DNA of 64,000 nt from Candidatus Aalborgicola bjergmarkensis (GTDB lineage: Bacteria; Pseudomonadota; Gammaproteobacteria; Burkholderiales; Burkholderiaceae_C): assembly GCA_016708725.1 (NCBI GenBank), contig JADJFE010000040.1:143239-207238 (forward strand). Reading direction: 5' to 3'. The translations under genes were made by a program, and so were the position numbers. The notes beneath the pieces were generated by a model that saw nothing but the letters and a program-made list of their open reading frames with translations, did no database searches and was not told where the DNA came from. Each line of letters starts with the position of its first letter. The first letter of the stretch is position 1. This document shows positions 62,844 through 64,000 of this stretch, piece by piece.

Positions 62844-63917
62844 CTATGCCAGCGTGCCAATATTGTTGAGATCGGTAAATGCCTGGATCAGACGCGCCTT
62901 GAAGCTCTCTCCGCCCTTGCGCATCCAGGCACGTGGGTCGTAGTATTTCTTGTTGGGTTTGTCTTCCCCTTCAGGATTACTGATCTGGCCTTGCAGGTAA
63001 CCCTCGTTCTTCTTGTAAAAACCACGCACGCCATCCCAGAAAGCCCCATTGCAAGTCGGTGTCGATATTCATCTTGACCACACCGTACGAGATCGCTTCA
63101 CGGATTTCTTCCAGCGTGGAGCCGGAGCCGCCGTGGAACACAAAATCAATCGGCTGTGGCCCGGTACCAAATTTCTTGGCCACAAATTCCTGGGAGTTTT
63201 TCAGAATCACCGGCTGTAATTTAACGTTACCGGGTTTGTACACCCGTGCACATTGCCAAATGCGGCTGCAATCGTAAAACGCGGGCTGATCTTGGACAAC
63301 TCTTCGTACACCAGCGCCACATCTTCCGGCTGGGTGTAAAGTTTGGAGCTATCGACGCCGGAGTTGTCCACGCCGTCTTCTTCGCCACCTGTTACGCCCA
63401 GTTCGATTTCCAGCGTCATGCCCATCTTGCTCATGCGCTCCAGATAACGTTTGCAAATGTCGATGTTTTCATGCAAGGGCTCTTCCGACAAATCCAGCAT
63501 ATGCGAGCTGAACAAGGGCTTGCCATGCTCCTTGGAAATAGATTTCGCCCGCATCAAGCAAACCATCGATCCAGGGAAGGAGTTTCTTGGCGGCGTGGTC
63601 GGTGTGCAATACCACGGTGGCGCCGTAGAGTGCAGCCAATTGATGTACGTGATGGGCGCCGGAAATACCCCCGGCAATGCAGGCCCGCTGCCCGTCGTTG
63701 TTCAAACCTTTACCGGCAAAAAATTGCGCACCGCCGTTGGAAAATTGAATCATGGCCGGTGAATTCAACTCACGTGCGGTTTCGATCACGGCATTGACCG
63801 TGCTGGTATTGATGACGTTCACCGCTGGCATGGCAAGACTTCTTCTGTTTGGCCAAGGCGAACAAGGCTTGCAAATCGTCGCCAGAAGCAACACCGGGTT
63901 TTACGAGATGCAGTCAT
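62844..63917 (-). pseudogene. fbaA: Class II fructose-bisphosphate aldolase (E. coli FbaA type), multiply frameshifted
   Basis: The concatenated frames match the whole of the ~355-residue FbaA type: LVKPGVASGDDLQALFALAK, AMIQFSNGGAQFFAGKG, GAHHVHQLAALYGATVVLHT-DH, KPLFSSHMLDLSEEPLHEN, GMTLEIELGVTGGEEDGVD, YGVVKMNIDTDLQW, GEDKPNKKYYDPRAW. The zinc ligands (HTDH, GNVHG, FHGGSG) are present. Frame changes occur near 63908-63917, 63834-63846, 63526-63542, 63241-63246 and 63044-63048; the last two are in C-runs. As written no full protein can be made. Glycolytic aldolase is usually essential, so sequence error is as likely as true decay. Confidence 0.88.
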
Positions 63918-64000
63918 AGTCTCTTTCTGTTGTAGGTTAAGGTCAATAAGGTCAGGACGGAAGGGATTTTTAATTTGCCCCATTCCAAGTATCGCATTTT

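Overview
The window reads as a chromosomal segment of a betaproteobacterium of the order Burkholderiales, most likely Comamonadaceae or a close relative. Three things point there. The gene order ubiG-ompA-gyrA-pheA-tyrA-aroA/cmk-rpsA-ihfB-lapA-lapB-rfaE1-rfaD is typical of that group. An aroA-cmk fusion and a DUF3348-DUF802-OmpA-DUF2894 operon are present. The intergenic repeats resemble the short palindromic repeats scattered through Comamonadaceae genomes. I cannot name a species. I see no rRNA, tRNA, CRISPR array, prophage or transposase gene.

Layout: 0-2.6 kb is the end of a chemotaxis cluster (cheR end, cheD, cheB, convergent cheW). 2.7-7.8 kb carries topoisomerase IV (parE, parC) with a lytic transglycosylase between them. 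7.8-8.9 kb is a repeat-rich junction with a vapB-like antitoxin, a truncated vapC and a palindromic MITE-like element. 8.9-11.6 kb is PEP carboxylase (minus strand). 11.8-24.4 kb is a sensory block: a REC-PAS-PAS-GGDEF-EAL protein with a CZB-like tail, an orphan periplasmic binding protein, a hybrid histidine kinase, a YfiR-like protein, a TonB-dependent receptor, a mosaic pseudogene and a second hybrid kinase. 24.6-25.7 kb holds small toxin-antitoxin genes. 25.8-31.8 kb holds ybeY, phoH, ruvA, an HDOD gene, an O-acyltransferase and ubiG. 31.9-45.6 kb runs from ompA through gyrA and the aromatic amino acid genes to rpsA, ihfB, lapAB and heptose synthesis. 45.6-47.4 kb is a DEAD-box helicase. 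47.9-51.2 kb is a MotA/MotB-like operon of unknown function. 51.2-61.1 kb holds cheV, mltA, a nitrilase, a large AsmA/YhdP-like protein and glnE. 61.1-63.9 kb holds a yidE-type transporter and an fbaA-type aldolase, both broken by several single-base indels.

The most unusual items are: (i) the four-gene MotA/MotB-like stator operon, whose architecture recalls Zorya ZorA/ZorB; (ii) the sensory block with its 234-bp direct duplication and a pseudogene stitched from three genes; (iii) two copies of a ~172-bp palindromic element plus degenerate halves at gene ends, two of which appear to lie inside coding sequence (aroA, helicase); and (iv) the clustered homopolymer-type frameshifts in the last 3 kb.
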